A DNA stretch of 64,000 nucleotides from Candidatus Saccharimonadota bacterium (GCA_017406775.1 JAFQXV010000001.1:1-64000), one strand, 5' to 3'; shown: positions 50,329 through 58,973, counted from the stretch's first letter. Made by a program: numbers and translations. Notes: generated from the sequence alone by a model not told the origin.

Positions 50329-50403
50329 TGGTAGGGCCGGATGGAATCGAACCATCATTGTATCCTTAGAGGGGATATGTCCTATCCGTTGAACGACGAC
50401 CCC
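50329..50403 (-). tRNA. tRNA-Arg (TCT)
   Basis: Acceptor GGGGTCG/CGGCCCT, anticodon stem TATCC/GGATA with loop CCTCTAA (anticodon TCT), T-arm GATGG-TTCGATT-CCATC, A73 and CCA. Confidence 0.93.
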
Positions 50404-50462
50404 AAACACAGAGTATTAACCATTCCAGTTAACAACCCCGCATCTCTAATAATTATACACTA

Positions 50463-51209
50463 TTACTCTGGTTTTCGCAATTTATAATAAATCGATGGAG
50501 CAAACCTAATTGGCGCAAGTACTTTTTGTGCAGTATCTTCCATCTTAACAAGATTCTTTGTTCCAAATACTTTCTTTAATCCCTTACTTCTAAAATTAGA
50601 AACCGAAAGTACCTTTTCTTGCTTAAAGCCAACTTTTTCAAAAATCTCTTCCACATATTTTGGATGATAATTGTAAAATCCATCCTTACTTATTTCTTTA
50701 TAATTAGCGACTTTCTTATCAAACGGATTTACTTTACTTCGTCCAGTAGCAAACCTCACCATCTTTGGCAAGGTCCTTTTATTAGCAACCTCGATTACCG
50801 CTACACCTCCTGGCTTCAATACTCTATATAGCTCCGCCATCGCCTTATTCATGTGCTTTAAGTGATGTGTTACTCTAATCATCATTAATCCGTCAAGCTC
50901 ATTGTCCTTAAAAGGAAGTTCGTATATATCTCCAGCCTTAGTCTCAATCTTATCACCGTAAATTTCCTTAGCTTGCTCAAGCTCTGTTTTAGAATAATCA
51001 AAAAGATAGACTTTATGCGCCCGTTTTAAATATTCACCAGCCAACCTACCATATCCGCCACCAATATCCGCAAACTTGTCCATACGTTTTGGCAATAGTT
51101 TACGAATCGCCATCCGGTCTGCCTGATCTTCGTACTCACGATCCGTATCTTCCCAGAATTCTTTTTTGTAATCATAACCGTTATAATCAGAAACAACTTT
51201 TTCGCTCAT
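50463..51209 (-). CDS. SAM-dependent methyltransferase
   Basis: The 248 residues are a class I methyltransferase: motif I FADIGGGYGRLAG, acidic loop LFDYSK, motif IV region LDGLMMIRVTHHLKHMNKAM and post-motif VLKPGGVAVIEV. Closest in style to UbiE/methyltransf_11 proteins; substrate unknown. TATAAT seven bases before ATG. Its start is 9 bases from the pilB stop, so it may be transcribed with pilB as well. Confidence 0.88.
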   Translation of the reverse strand: MSEKVVSDYNGYDYKKEFWEDTDREYEDQADRMAIRKLLPKRMDKFADIGGGYGRLAGEYLKRAHKVYLFDYSKTELEQAKEIYGDKIETKAGDIYELPFKDNELDGLMMIRVTHHLKHMNKAMAELYRVLKPGGVAVIEVANKRTLPKMVRFATGRSKVNPFDKKVANYKEISKDGFYNYHPKYVEEIFEKVGFKQEKVLSVSNFRSKGLKKVFGTKNLVKMEDTAQKVLAPIRFAPSIYYKLRKPE

Positions 51210-51217
51210 ATGTCTAA

Positions 51218-52840
51218 TTATATCACACGCGATACTTCTTCTAAAGTAGTTTCACCTCGTAACGCCGCTAATACACCCTTTTGTTCTAACGTCAACATAC
51301 CATTTTTACGTGCAGTTTTTTCAATGGCGTCAGTATTGATGTCGGCCACATCTCCCCTAATATACGCTTGTATATCATTAGAGACCACCAATTGTTCTAC
51401 AATTACCGTTCTACCATTATAACCAAACGGATTTGTTTCCGTAGTTACTGCATCATATAATGTTATATTATTTAAATTAACCCCATTAAGTTTTTCCGCT
51501 GGAACTCCATTTAATACTGTCCTGATATAATCTGATTCCGCCTCAGTTGCTGGACGTGCTTTTTTAGAGTCGGCTAGCTTTCTTACCAGCCTCTGTGCCA
51601 TAATCAGTCTAATAGAGCTTGCAAAAATTGGATTCGTGCCAATTAAATCAATCATTCTAGAAAAAGCCGCGCTAGAAGAATTAGCATGAAATGTCGATAA
51701 CACTAAATGCCCCGTTATGGAAGCCTGAATCGCCGTCTTAGCTGTATCCGCATCACGAATCTCGCCTACCATCACTACATCTGGATCCAAACGTAATACC
51801 GACCTTAGCCCATCCGCAAAAGACCCGCCTTCATTAGTATTAATTGGAATCTGTGAAATTCCCGTAATCCCATATTCAATCGGGTCCTCTAAAGTAATTA
51901 TTTTTCGATCGCTAGTATTGAGTGCATTTAGCATCGAATAAAGTGTGGTAGACTTACCAGAACCAGTCGGCCCCGCTATCAAAACTAATCCACGTGGATG
52001 CGAGATTACTTCTTCTAATTCGACTAGCTCTTCTTTAGACAAACCTAGTAAGTCCAAATTCAGCAAAGCTTCGTCAAAATTAAATAGCCTAAGTACTGCA
52101 TCTTGACCATACATAGTTGGAATTGTCTCTACGCGAATATTTAAAATATGTGTTTGCCCATTCTTCACCACTTCTTTTTGCATATGCCCAGATTGCGGTT
52201 CATTAGAAGCTGTAGAAACATTTGCCCTTGATGATAATTCCCCCATTAAAATCCTATACCTATCTTTATCAATATTAGCTACTGGATGCAAAATACCATC
52301 CACCCGCATTCTAATCCTGATATTATCCCGCATATTTTCAATGTGAATATCTGAAGCCCCAAGTTTATCTGCTTGATCGATCAAAAAATCGAACACTTTT
52401 TCCGTAGAAACCGTCGCCAGGGTCTGTGACACACTCGCAATAGTTTCAGAATCTCCTTCGCCGGCGATTCTAATGTCATTATAGCGTACCTCAACTGGCG
52501 GATCGTATCTTAACATAAACACTTGATATGCCGAATTTGAAATCAAAAAGAAATCCGCCTTTTCACCCTCATTAGTATATTCCTGTCTAATCCTTTCTAT
52601 CACCGAACGAGGAGTCTGACTTGTCACCATAAATTGATAGTGTTCTTCTCCGCCACCTTTTTGCAGGGGAATTACAAAATATTGATGCATCTCTTGCTTA
52701 CTTAGCAGTCCATCCACTAAAGCAATCTCGTTCTCAAATTCTCGCGTATCCAGATATGGCAAGCCCAATATCCTGGCCCGCTCTGCAGTAGTCCTTTCTT
52801 CGTTCTCACGACGTTTAAGCTGGATCTCATTTTCATCCAT
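51218..52840 (-). CDS. pilB: Type IV pilus assembly ATPase (PilB/GspE)
   Basis: The 540 residues have an N-terminal MshEN/GspE-N region, an N2 domain with GASDIHIENMRDNIRIRMRVDG, Walker A GPTGSGKSTTL, the Asp box, Walker B LDPDVVMVGEIRD, and His box ATGHLVLSTFHAN-like ITGHLVLSTFHAN. It powers pilus extension from the cytoplasm. The usual C-terminal zinc tetracysteine (CxxC...CxxC after QRLVRKL) is absent: no cysteine occurs there. Leaderless start (TATAAT-AATAAT-ATG). Works with the prepilins at 42-45 kb and 59.6 kb. Confidence 0.93.
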   Translation of the reverse strand: MDENEIQLKRRENEERTTAERARILGLPYLDTREFENEIALVDGLLSKQEMHQYFVIPLQKGGGEEHYQFMVTSQTPRSVIERIRQEYTNEGEKADFFLISNSAYQVFMLRYDPPVEVRYNDIRIAGEGDSETIASVSQTLATVSTEKVFDFLIDQADKLGASDIHIENMRDNIRIRMRVDGILHPVANIDKDRYRILMGELSSRANVSTASNEPQSGHMQKEVVKNGQTHILNIRVETIPTMYGQDAVLRLFNFDEALLNLDLLGLSKEELVELEEVISHPRGLVLIAGPTGSGKSTTLYSMLNALNTSDRKIITLEDPIEYGITGISQIPINTNEGGSFADGLRSVLRLDPDVVMVGEIRDADTAKTAIQASITGHLVLSTFHANSSSAAFSRMIDLIGTNPIFASSIRLIMAQRLVRKLADSKKARPATEAESDYIRTVLNGVPAEKLNGVNLNNITLYDAVTTETNPFGYNGRTVIVEQLVVSNDIQAYIRGDVADINTDAIEKTARKNGMLTLEQKGVLAALRGETTLEEVSRVI

Positions 52841-52846
52841 ATTATT

Positions 52847-52852
52847 ATTATA
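52847..52852 (-). promoter_or_regulatory. -10 box of pilB, leaderless spacing
   Basis: TATAAT, then AATAAT, then ATG at 52840. Confidence 0.75.
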
Positions 52853-52878
52853 GCATAAACGTTTTTAAGAATGACGTT

Positions 52879-54531
52879 TTAGCTTATGCAAGATTTAATG
52901 AATTCCATAAATAATGGATGCGTATTAAGCGGTCTGGATTTAAATTCAGGGTGTGCCTGCGTTGCAATAAAAAATCTTTTTCCAGGTGCTTCCACAAATT
53001 CTACTAATTTTCCATCGAGCGACGTTCCAGATACTTTCACTCCACCCTTTTCCATTTCCTCTGAATATTTTTGATTTACTTCGTAGCGATGACGATGGCG
53101 TTCTACCACCTCATAATTATCTCCCTGTACGCCATATCCATGTTTCCGATAAATCTTTTCGGTTTTAGTTTTTGGCAAAAGTTTTGCACGATAATCGCCT
53201 AACCGCATTGTTCCGCCAGTAGATTCTTTCCCCTTTTGTCCTTCCATAATATATATAATGTTGTTACCATCTTTTTCTGTTGCACCAAATTCCTCCGAAT
53301 TGGCATTTTTTATTCCGCCCATGCGAGCCGCCGCAATGCAAGCTACCTGCATCCCAAGACAAAGCCCAAGATATGGTACATTTTTTTGCAAGGCGTACGT
53401 CGCTGCCTTGATTTTACCCTCTACGCCGCGCGCGCCAAACCCTCCTGGCACCACAATTCCATCACATTTAATCAAATCAAGCATCGCTTTGTTGTTGGCT
53501 GCCCTCACCGAGTTGTCCCCCAATTCCTCGGCATTAATCCATCTTAAGTCCAGATTTACACCATTCCATGCTGCCGCCGATTTCAAAGCTTCCGTTACGC
53601 AAATATAAGTATCGTCATTTCCTACATATTTAGCTACCAAACCAATTTTAACCGTTCTAGAATATTTATATGCCCGCCTCCTCGAAAATTCTTTCCAACG
53701 GGACATATCCGGCTCAATCTCGTCCCCCATAAAATTATTCAATATCTCTAGCACGCCAGATTTTAAAACATTAAACGGCACATCATACACAGATTGAATA
53801 TCAGGCAGATTAAGTACTGCTTCGCCTGGAATACCAGAAAACGCCGCAATCTTTTCACAAATTGCCCGTGGGCACGGTTCTTCGGTTCTTACACATACAA
53901 TATCCGGGATAATTCCAAAACCTCTCAAATCCTTTAATGCATTCTGCGCTGGTTTTGTCTTTAGCTCATTCGAAGTATGAATAAACGGTACATATACTAC
54001 CGACACGTATAAACAATTTCTTCTACCAACCCTATTCGCAAATAATCTAATCGCCTCTACAAAAGGCAAACCCTCGTAGTCTCCAATTGTGCCACCAATT
54101 TCTACTATATGTATATCCGAATCCGCCGATGCTTTCTCAATTTTTTCACAAACTAAATTTGTAAAATGTGGCACCAGCTGTACTGTCTTACCATGAAATC
54201 CACCTGCCCTTTCTTTTTCAATTAATTCTTTATATATAGATCCAGAAAGCGTAATCGAGTATTTGTTAGTTTCAAAATCCAAAAATCTTTCGTAATGCCC
54301 TAAATCAAGATCGGTTTCTACTCCGTCGTGAGTCACATAGCATTCACCATGTTCCACCGGATTCAAAAGACCCGCATCTACATTTAGATACGGGTCGCAT
54401 TTTTGCATAGTTACTTTGTATCCTTTAGCCTTAAGAATCGCCCCCATAGAAGCCGCCGTAATGCCTTTTCCAACTCCAGACAGTACACCACCCGTTACAA
54501 AGATATATTTACAATTTTTATTTTTATTCAC
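52879..54531 (-). CDS. pyrG: CTP synthase
   Basis: I start at the GTG at 54531, after a GGAGGAGG site, giving 550 residues (VNKNKNCKYIFVTGG). The N-terminal synthetase domain has VTGGVLSGVGKGI, DPYLNVDAG and VEIGGTIGDYE; the C-terminal glutamine amidotransferase has GGFGARG, LGLCLGMQ (nucleophile Cys) and the HPEF triad end. Makes CTP from UTP, ATP and glutamine. Contains many more Cys than usual in the linker. A fragment resembling its N-terminal domain occurs at 58409-58561. Confidence 0.96.
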   Translation of the reverse strand: MNKNKNCKYIFVTGGVLSGVGKGITAASMGAILKAKGYKVTMQKCDPYLNVDAGLLNPVEHGECYVTHDGVETDLDLGHYERFLDFETNKYSITLSGSIYKELIEKERAGGFHGKTVQLVPHFTNLVCEKIEKASADSDIHIVEIGGTIGDYEGLPFVEAIRLFANRVGRRNCLYVSVVYVPFIHTSNELKTKPAQNALKDLRGFGIIPDIVCVRTEEPCPRAICEKIAAFSGIPGEAVLNLPDIQSVYDVPFNVLKSGVLEILNNFMGDEIEPDMSRWKEFSRRRAYKYSRTVKIGLVAKYVGNDDTYICVTEALKSAAAWNGVNLDLRWINAEELGDNSVRAANNKAMLDLIKCDGIVVPGGFGARGVEGKIKAATYALQKNVPYLGLCLGMQVACIAAARMGGIKNANSEEFGATEKDGNNIIYIMEGQKGKESTGGTMRLGDYRAKLLPKTKTEKIYRKHGYGVQGDNYEVVERHRHRYEVNQKYSEEMEKGGVKVSGTSLDGKLVEFVEAPGKRFFIATQAHPEFKSRPLNTHPLFMEFIKSCIS

Positions 54532-54607
54532 GAAACCTCCTCCCCCACCCAATTATTATTATTGACCTTCTTTTACTCTATTTTAACATAAACGTCTATT
54601 TAAGGAA

Positions 54608-54635
54608 CAAAAAATAAGACCTTTTTAGTCTTATT
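54608..54635 (-). terminator. Terminator after the tRNA-Ser copy
   Basis: AATAAGAC-taaaaag-GTCTTATT followed by TTTTTG on the minus strand. Confidence 0.75.
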
Positions 54636-54636
54636 C

Positions 54637-54678
54637 TGGCGGAAGGGACAGGATTCAATTCGAAGAACGAATCCTATC
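54637..54678 (-). repeat. 3'-end copy of tRNA-Ser
   Basis: Its last 20 bases (GAATCCTGTCCCTTCCGCCA) equal the tRNA-Ser 3' end. In front, AGGATTCGTTCTTCGAATT completes a palindromic arm (AGGATTC/GAATCCT). The arm sequence is nearly the same as in the tRNA-Ile copies (GGATTCGTTCTACGAATC). Confidence 0.85.
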
Positions 54679-54702
54679 TTTAAAAACACCTCGATAGAGG
54701 TG
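54679..54702 (-). terminator. Terminator of tRNA-Ser
   Basis: CACCTC-TATC-GAGGTG followed by TTTTTA immediately after the tRNA CCA. Confidence 0.8.
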
Positions 54703-54788
54703 TGGCGGAAGGGACAGGATTCGAACCTGCGATACTTTCGTATGCTGGTTTTCAAGACCAGTGCCATCAACCACTCGGCCACCCTTCC
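54703..54788 (-). tRNA. tRNA-Ser (TGA)
   Basis: Type II tRNA with long variable arm (CATACGAAAGTATCG), acceptor GGAAGGG/CCCTTCC, loop with anticodon TGA, discriminator G73 as in Ser tRNAs, and CCA. Confidence 0.95.
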
Positions 54789-54824
54789 GTATAGCTAATT
54801 ATAACATAATCTATAAAAATATGT

Positions 54825-54830
54825 TATAAT
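54825..54830 (+). promoter_or_regulatory. -10 box, leaderless spacing
   Basis: TATAAT, then TATCCT, then ATG at 54837. Confidence 0.72.
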
Positions 54831-54836
54831 TATCCT

Positions 54837-54941
54837 ATGGCAAGAAAAATCAAACTGCGACCAATCTCTAAGCAGAATCGCAACAATAATCACAAACATA
54901 GCGACAAGCGCCAACACCCGCGCCTCAAAGATGGTCGCTAA
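54837..54941 (+). CDS. 34-residue basic microprotein
   Basis: MARKIKLRPISKQNRNNNHK plus HSDKRQHPRLKDGR: highly basic with many Arg, Lys, His and Asn. It has the same six-base leaderless promoter as larger genes and a strong terminator one base after the stop, so the unit is self-contained. Composition suggests an RNA- or ribosome-associated protein; no family was recognised. Confidence 0.65.
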   Translation: MARKIKLRPISKQNRNNNHKHSDKRQHPRLKDGR

Positions 54942-54969
54942 AATAAGCCCATTTCAGGGCTTATTTTTT
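54942..54969. terminator. Bidirectional terminator
   Basis: AATAAGCCC-atttca-GGGCTTATT followed by TTTT; shared by the microprotein gene and convergent yebC. Confidence 0.85.
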
Positions 54970-55669
54970 ACTCTGCATTCGTATAAACGTTTGTTACATC
55001 ATCTAGATCGTCAATCGCAGAAAGCAACCTCTCTAATTTTTCTTCACTTTCCCCTTCTACTGGGATATAAGAAGTTGGCACATATTGTAATTCTGCCGAA
55101 GTAATAGTCATCCCTGCATCAGCCAAAGCATTCCTCACCTTCATTAAATCTGCAGAATCAGTATAAATTACAATTCCCTCATCTTCTTCACTCGCATCTT
55201 CTGCCCCTGCATCCAAAGCAATCATCAAGGCGTCTTCGCCTTTTTCCGAAATTTCAATTACACCCTTACGTTTAAACTGAAACATCACCGATCCAGATTC
55301 GGCCATCCTACCGCCATTTTTATCTAAAGTGTGGCGCACTTCTGGCAAAGTGCGATTTTTATTATCCGTTGCGACCTCAATTATAATCCCAACCCCACCA
55401 GGCCCATAAGCCTCATATACTTCCTCTATTAATGTCGCCGCTGATTTATCCGCCACCCGCGCAATCGCTCTTTCAATATTAGCCTTTGGCATATTAGCAA
55501 GTCTAGCTTTTTCTAATACCATCGCAAGAGACGGATTCATTGCTGGATCCGTACCGGCCCTAGCCGCAATCGCAATCTGATTACCAATTTTAGTAAACAA
55601 CGCGCCCCGTTTTGCATCTACCACTGCTTTCTGTCTTTTTGTCGTTGCCCATTTACTATGCCCAGACAT
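54968..55669 (-). CDS. yebC: YebC/PmpR-family protein
   Basis: The 233 residues begin with the family signature MSGHSKWATTKRQKAVVDAKRG (cut here to its start, KWATTKRQKAVVDAKRG) and contain YEAYGPGGVGIIIEVATDN and TSAELQYVPT. YebC proteins act as transcription regulators or, as shown recently for some, ribosome factors easing polyproline stalls. A GGGAGAAAG site precedes ATG. Note many poly-Pro/Thr stalks in the surface proteins of this genome. Confidence 0.93.
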   Translation of the reverse strand: MSGHSKWATTKRQKAVVDAKRGALFTKIGNQIAIAARAGTDPAMNPSLAMVLEKARLANMPKANIERAIARVADKSAATLIEEVYEAYGPGGVGIIIEVATDNKNRTLPEVRHTLDKNGGRMAESGSVMFQFKRKGVIEISEKGEDALMIALDAGAEDASEEDEGIVIYTDSADLMKVRNALADAGMTITSAELQYVPTSYIPVEGESEEKLERLLSAIDDLDDVTNVYTNAE

Positions 55670-55742
55670 ATCTTTCTCCCATCAAAATTTAATATCAATT
55701 TTCTATATTATATCATTTTTAAGAATAGATTTCAAAACAAAA

Positions 55743-55925
55743 TTAGTTTTGTGGCTTGTCGGTTTTCTCGGGATTATTTTTACCTCCACCGTCCATCTTT
55801 TTAATTGCAAAAGAAAACAGCCAAATCAAAAATGCTGCAACCAAAATCCACAATATGGTATTTAGATGACCTTTTCTTATCTTTTTTATTACTTGTATAG
55901 TTTTTTCATCAAATATTTCACTCAT
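55743..55925 (-). CDS. Small single-TM protein
   Basis: The 60 residues have an N-terminal charged helix, one TM (about 23-43, ILWILVAAFLIWLFSFAI) and a Lys/Gly/Asn tail. It lies six bases downstream of comEC on the same strand, so it is probably co-transcribed; a TATAAC also stands five bases before ATG. Function unknown; may belong to DNA uptake. Confidence 0.6.
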   Translation of the reverse strand: MSEIFDEKTIQVIKKIRKGHLNTILWILVAAFLIWLFSFAIKKMDGGGKNNPEKTDKPQN

Positions 55926-55931
55926 GTTTTG

Positions 55932-57383
55932 TTATAACATATTGGATTTTTTAGCATAAAAATGCTTTCTCCATGCTATAAACACCAAAAATATCGCAAT
56001 CACCGCATAAAACCAAAAGACCTCCACACGATACTGTGGAATTTTAACCAAGAATTGTATCATTTCACCCAGCCAACTAACCACTAATATATGAAAATCC
56101 AAAAGTTTCGTCGCAAAAAATGAGACAATCGTTTCAATACCAAACACCCCATACACTGCACCAGACAAAAACACCAAACCCATTGCATATGGTAATGTTG
56201 GTAGTATTAACAAATTAGCCAAAACCGAAATCGTTGACATTGCCCCATAATAATATAAAGTTATCGGTAATGTCATTAATGTTGCCGCAATAGTAGTAAT
56301 CACGGTACTACTCAAAAATCCAACTTTCTTTTTTCCGTAAAAAAACTCACGAATTAAAGGCCCCAAAATCATAATTCCACCATAGCTTGCAAAAGATAAT
56401 AACCAGCCTAAATTAATCAAGTTCATCGGATTTAATATTAACGTAAAAGCAGCAACTAAAATAATCGTCCGCCATGGCATAAGTTTTCTTCCAGAATACC
56501 ACATCAAAGTAGCAAGAATACTCATTGTCCCCGCCCGCACAATCGATGGCGTCCATCCCACCATTGCCATAAAAATTAGTGTAAATAGAATCGAAAAAAT
56601 CACGCATGCCATTCTAGATACCCTACCAAAACATTTTTTAACTATCTCCACTAAAATTGATAAATGTGCTCCACTCGCCACCACAATATGGGTTAAGCCT
56701 ATCGTTTTAAGATTATCAGAAAACTCGTCCGAAAGCCCCGTTTTCATACCGAGCAAATAAGAAAGACCCAAATTAAGTTGTGGGGCAGAAATTAGCTTAG
56801 CAATCCGCCGTGCAAACCAATTCCTAATCTTAATTGCTAAATTTCCTGGCATCGCTCTCGCCCATCCAGTAATTTTTGGTTTATACATGTATCCGACATA
56901 CGTCCCAAAGCCTTCTGATAGTTTCCCTCTAACTATAACTTCATCGCCCCAAGTTAAATCTTCGTTTTTGTTTACAGACATATATACTACTCCACCAAAA
57001 ACCTCCTCTATATTGCCAAATTTCAAATTAATAATCTTGAGTTTTGTTTCCTTTTCGTCGGTCTCTGGATCTCCATCAATTTGCCCACTTATAGTTACAG
57101 TTTTTCCATACAATTGTTGAATGTATTTTTCGTCCGCTAACCCATCAGACACTCTAAAAAACACCATAACCATTCCAGCTATAAGTGCAAATATGACAAA
57201 AACCAATGTAGGCTTCAGGTATGCAATAATCAACAAGCTAATCGCAAACAAAATCCAAATTGGAGAATTAAAATAATTAATTCTAAAAATTAACGCAAGT
57301 ATCGCACCGGCCAAGACTCCAATTGCCCACATCACTAAAAAATACGACTGATGTATATTCTTAACTAAAAAATTCTTTAGCAT
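55932..57383 (-). CDS. comEC: ComEC/Rec2-type DNA-uptake channel, short form
   Basis: The 483 residues carry the N-terminal OB-like DUF4131 region (VTISGQIDGDPETDEKETKL) and the multi-TM Competence domain (GLTHIVVASGAHLSILVEIV, then GWTPSIVRAGTMSIL). The C-terminal metallo-beta-lactamase domain found in longer ComEC is absent: the protein ends after the last helices (RKHFYAKKSNML). ComEC transports single-stranded DNA across the membrane during natural transformation. With pilB, prepilins and recA this supports a competence pathway. Confidence 0.92.
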   Translation of the reverse strand: MLKNFLVKNIHQSYFLVMWAIGVLAGAILALIFRINYFNSPIWILFAISLLIIAYLKPTLVFVIFALIAGMVMVFFRVSDGLADEKYIQQLYGKTVTISGQIDGDPETDEKETKLKIINLKFGNIEEVFGGVVYMSVNKNEDLTWGDEVIVRGKLSEGFGTYVGYMYKPKITGWARAMPGNLAIKIRNWFARRIAKLISAPQLNLGLSYLLGMKTGLSDEFSDNLKTIGLTHIVVASGAHLSILVEIVKKCFGRVSRMACVIFSILFTLIFMAMVGWTPSIVRAGTMSILATLMWYSGRKLMPWRTIILVAAFTLILNPMNLINLGWLLSFASYGGIMILGPLIREFFYGKKKVGFLSSTVITTIAATLMTLPITLYYYGAMSTISVLANLLILPTLPYAMGLVFLSGAVYGVFGIETIVSFFATKLLDFHILVVSWLGEMIQFLVKIPQYRVEVFWFYAVIAIFLVFIAWRKHFYAKKSNML

Positions 57384-57476
57384 AGCTTATCGCTACCATA
57401 AAAATGAAACAATCACAACCCCCGTATATCCCTAATGGTTTTAAAATTACCTAAAAAATGATATAATTGCCCCTAA

Positions 57477-57553
57477 GCACCCGTAGCTCAGTGGATTAGA
57501 GCACTTGTCTTCGGAACAAGGTGTCGTAGGTTCGAATCCTATCGGGTGTACCA
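57477..57553 (+). tRNA. tRNA-Arg (TCG)
   Basis: Acceptor GCACCCG/CGGGTGT, anticodon stem CTTGT/ACAAG with loop CTTCGGA (anticodon TCG), T-arm GTAGG-TTCGAAT-CCTAT, A73 and CCA. A TATAAT lies about 10 bases upstream. Shares its acceptor with tRNA-Arg(CCG) at 58860. Confidence 0.95.
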
Positions 57554-57561
57554 AATAACGG

Positions 57562-57590
57562 AAAAATAAGAGTTTACTCTTATTTTTTTG
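57562..57590 (+). terminator. Terminator of tRNA-Arg(TCG)
   Basis: AAAAATAAGAG-ttta-CTCTTATTTTTTT. Confidence 0.85.
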
Positions 57591-57707
57591 CTATTTGAAA
57601 TACCGGGCGGGGATTATCAATCCCTCCCGGTATACCAATAATTGGTTAGTTCAAGTGAAATTGTGACAATCAATAAAAACTCTCCTTTTAAAAAGAGGGT
57701 ATTTTGA

Positions 57708-58382
57708 TTATTCCGCTTGAGACTGTGGCGTATTGGGTGCTTCGGGAGTTTGTTGTTGATGTGATTCTGGTTGTGTTGCTTCGGGCTGCTGCGATACGTT
57801 TGACTGCTCGGTCTCAACTGATATTTCTATAGCCGGCTCTTTAGCTTCTGGTTGTGCCTCATCTATAGATTCCTTCGTTTCTGGTAGTTTATCATCTTCA
57901 CCTTTAAGCAGTTCATCCCTTTTCACTAATAATAATCTAATATCAGAAGTATTTTCCCAGACCACAATTAGAGCCATGGTTAGCTCCAACATTACCCTTA
58001 ATAAAATATTGCCAAAAATCAACGAGGCTAGTCCAGTCAAAACCATCGGCAATACCTCATCGCCTTTTCCCTGAAACATCAGTATGATGCTCATTATTGT
58101 TAGGAAAACAGCAAGAAACACATATAGGATCTTAATAATTCCTGCGACTAAAATTGAACGAAAATTTAAAAATTCTTTTATCCAATTGGCAAATCTTCCC
58201 TTGAAACTTTTTTTTCTTTGAATCACAAAAATGAATACCAAAATAGCCGTAATTAAGGCAATAATCCCTACGGCTATTAATACTCCTGGCTGAATACCAC
58301 CTCCAGAACCAGCTACCCCCTCAGAAAAACTTGTGTCAAAGCCCCTACCGTTGCTGACATTTTCTTTTTGTAATAAATACAT
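57708..58382 (-). CDS. DUF4282-like membrane protein
   Basis: The 224 residues have a TM near 32-52 (GVLIAVGIIALITAILVFIFV), a DUF4282-type domain (about 65-150: FLNFRSILVAGIIKILYVFL, later LLRVMLELTMALIVVWENT) and an acidic Pro/Gln/Glu-rich C-terminal tail (EAKEPAIEISVETEQSNVSQ). DUF4282 proteins are small membrane proteins of unknown role. GAGAGGAAAG ribosome-binding site. A pyrG-like fragment lies just upstream. Confidence 0.7.
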   Translation of the reverse strand: MYLLQKENVSNGRGFDTSFSEGVAGSGGGIQPGVLIAVGIIALITAILVFIFVIQRKKSFKGRFANWIKEFLNFRSILVAGIIKILYVFLAVFLTIMSIILMFQGKGDEVLPMVLTGLASLIFGNILLRVMLELTMALIVVWENTSDIRLLLVKRDELLKGEDDKLPETKESIDEAQPEAKEPAIEISVETEQSNVSQQPEATQPESHQQQTPEAPNTPQSQAE

Positions 58383-58408
58383 ACTTTCCTCTCAAATAAT
58401 CATTAGTA

Positions 58409-58561
58409 TTATATCATTATTGTACCATACTTTTCATAAATCTTTTTCGTCTTCGATTTGTTGTCCAATATCGCCTCGTAATCGCCAACAGTTCCACCAA
58501 TTTCCACGATATGTATATTACTTCCAGTACATACCTCAATCTGCAAAGCATTAATACACAC
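58409..58561 (-). pseudogene. Fragment of a CTP synthase gene
   Basis: This strand encodes SNIHIVEIGGTVGDYEAI, nearly the same as DIHIVEIGGTIGDYEGL in the pyrG of this window, with GTG 58561 as the first possible start and TAA at 58411-58409 (50 codons). After GDYEA the sequence departs from CTP synthase (ILDNKSKTKKIYEKYGTIMI). A remnant of a second pyrG, captured and decayed, is the simplest reading. Confidence 0.65.
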
Positions 58562-58848
58562 TTATTATACCTTCAATTACCTCTAGCTTCGCAGGGGTTT
58601 ACAATCGGAGTTCCTGGGAAACTGACTCCGTCAAAACTAAATCAAAAAATATAGTGGGAATGACCCTCTACTACTTTTGCTAAAAAGTTTTTCGTTTCTG
58701 AGCATATATATTTATAGTTTTACAGATATAGATTTTTCTCTACAGATTTAGTATAATGTAGTTATACCTTAATGAGAGAATAACAGATAAGATGGACAAA
58801 TTCCGTTCATCAAATCCCCCTTTAGCATAGTTGCAACCTCTTTCACTA
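58562..58848. other. Intergenic stretch before tRNA-Arg(CCG)
   Basis: No gene was recognised. A TATAAT at 58752-58757 with a weak -35 may start the tRNA-Arg transcript. GGAGT and ACTCC-type pairs near 58606-58630 may form a small hairpin. Confidence 0.4.
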
Positions 58849-58858
58849 GGGTGTACCA
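58849..58858 (+). repeat. Short 3'-end fragment directly before tRNA-Arg(CCG)
   Basis: GGGTGTACCA, the last ten bases of the tRNA-Arg 3' end, stands one base upstream of the tRNA 5' end. Could be the right end of an earlier insertion or chance. Confidence 0.5.
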
Positions 58859-58859
58859 C

Positions 58860-58934
58860 GCACCCGTAGTTCAACGGATAGAACGTTGGTTTCCGGAACC
58901 AATGATATCGGTTCGATTCCGGTCGGGTGTACCA
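58860..58934 (+). tRNA. tRNA-Arg (CCG)
   Basis: Acceptor GCACCCG/CGGGTGT, anticodon stem TTGGT/ACCAA with loop TTCCGGA (anticodon CCG), T-arm ATCGG-TTCGATT-CCGGT, A73 and CCA. Confidence 0.94.
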
Positions 58935-58973
58935 AACAAACAAAAGTAAAATTTATTTTAGTTTTGCTTGTTT
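58935..58973 (+). terminator. AT-rich palindrome after tRNA-Arg(CCG)
   Basis: AAACAAACAAAAGTAAAAT pairs with ATTTTAGTTTTGCTTGTTT with two mismatches around a TT loop. Confidence 0.5.
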
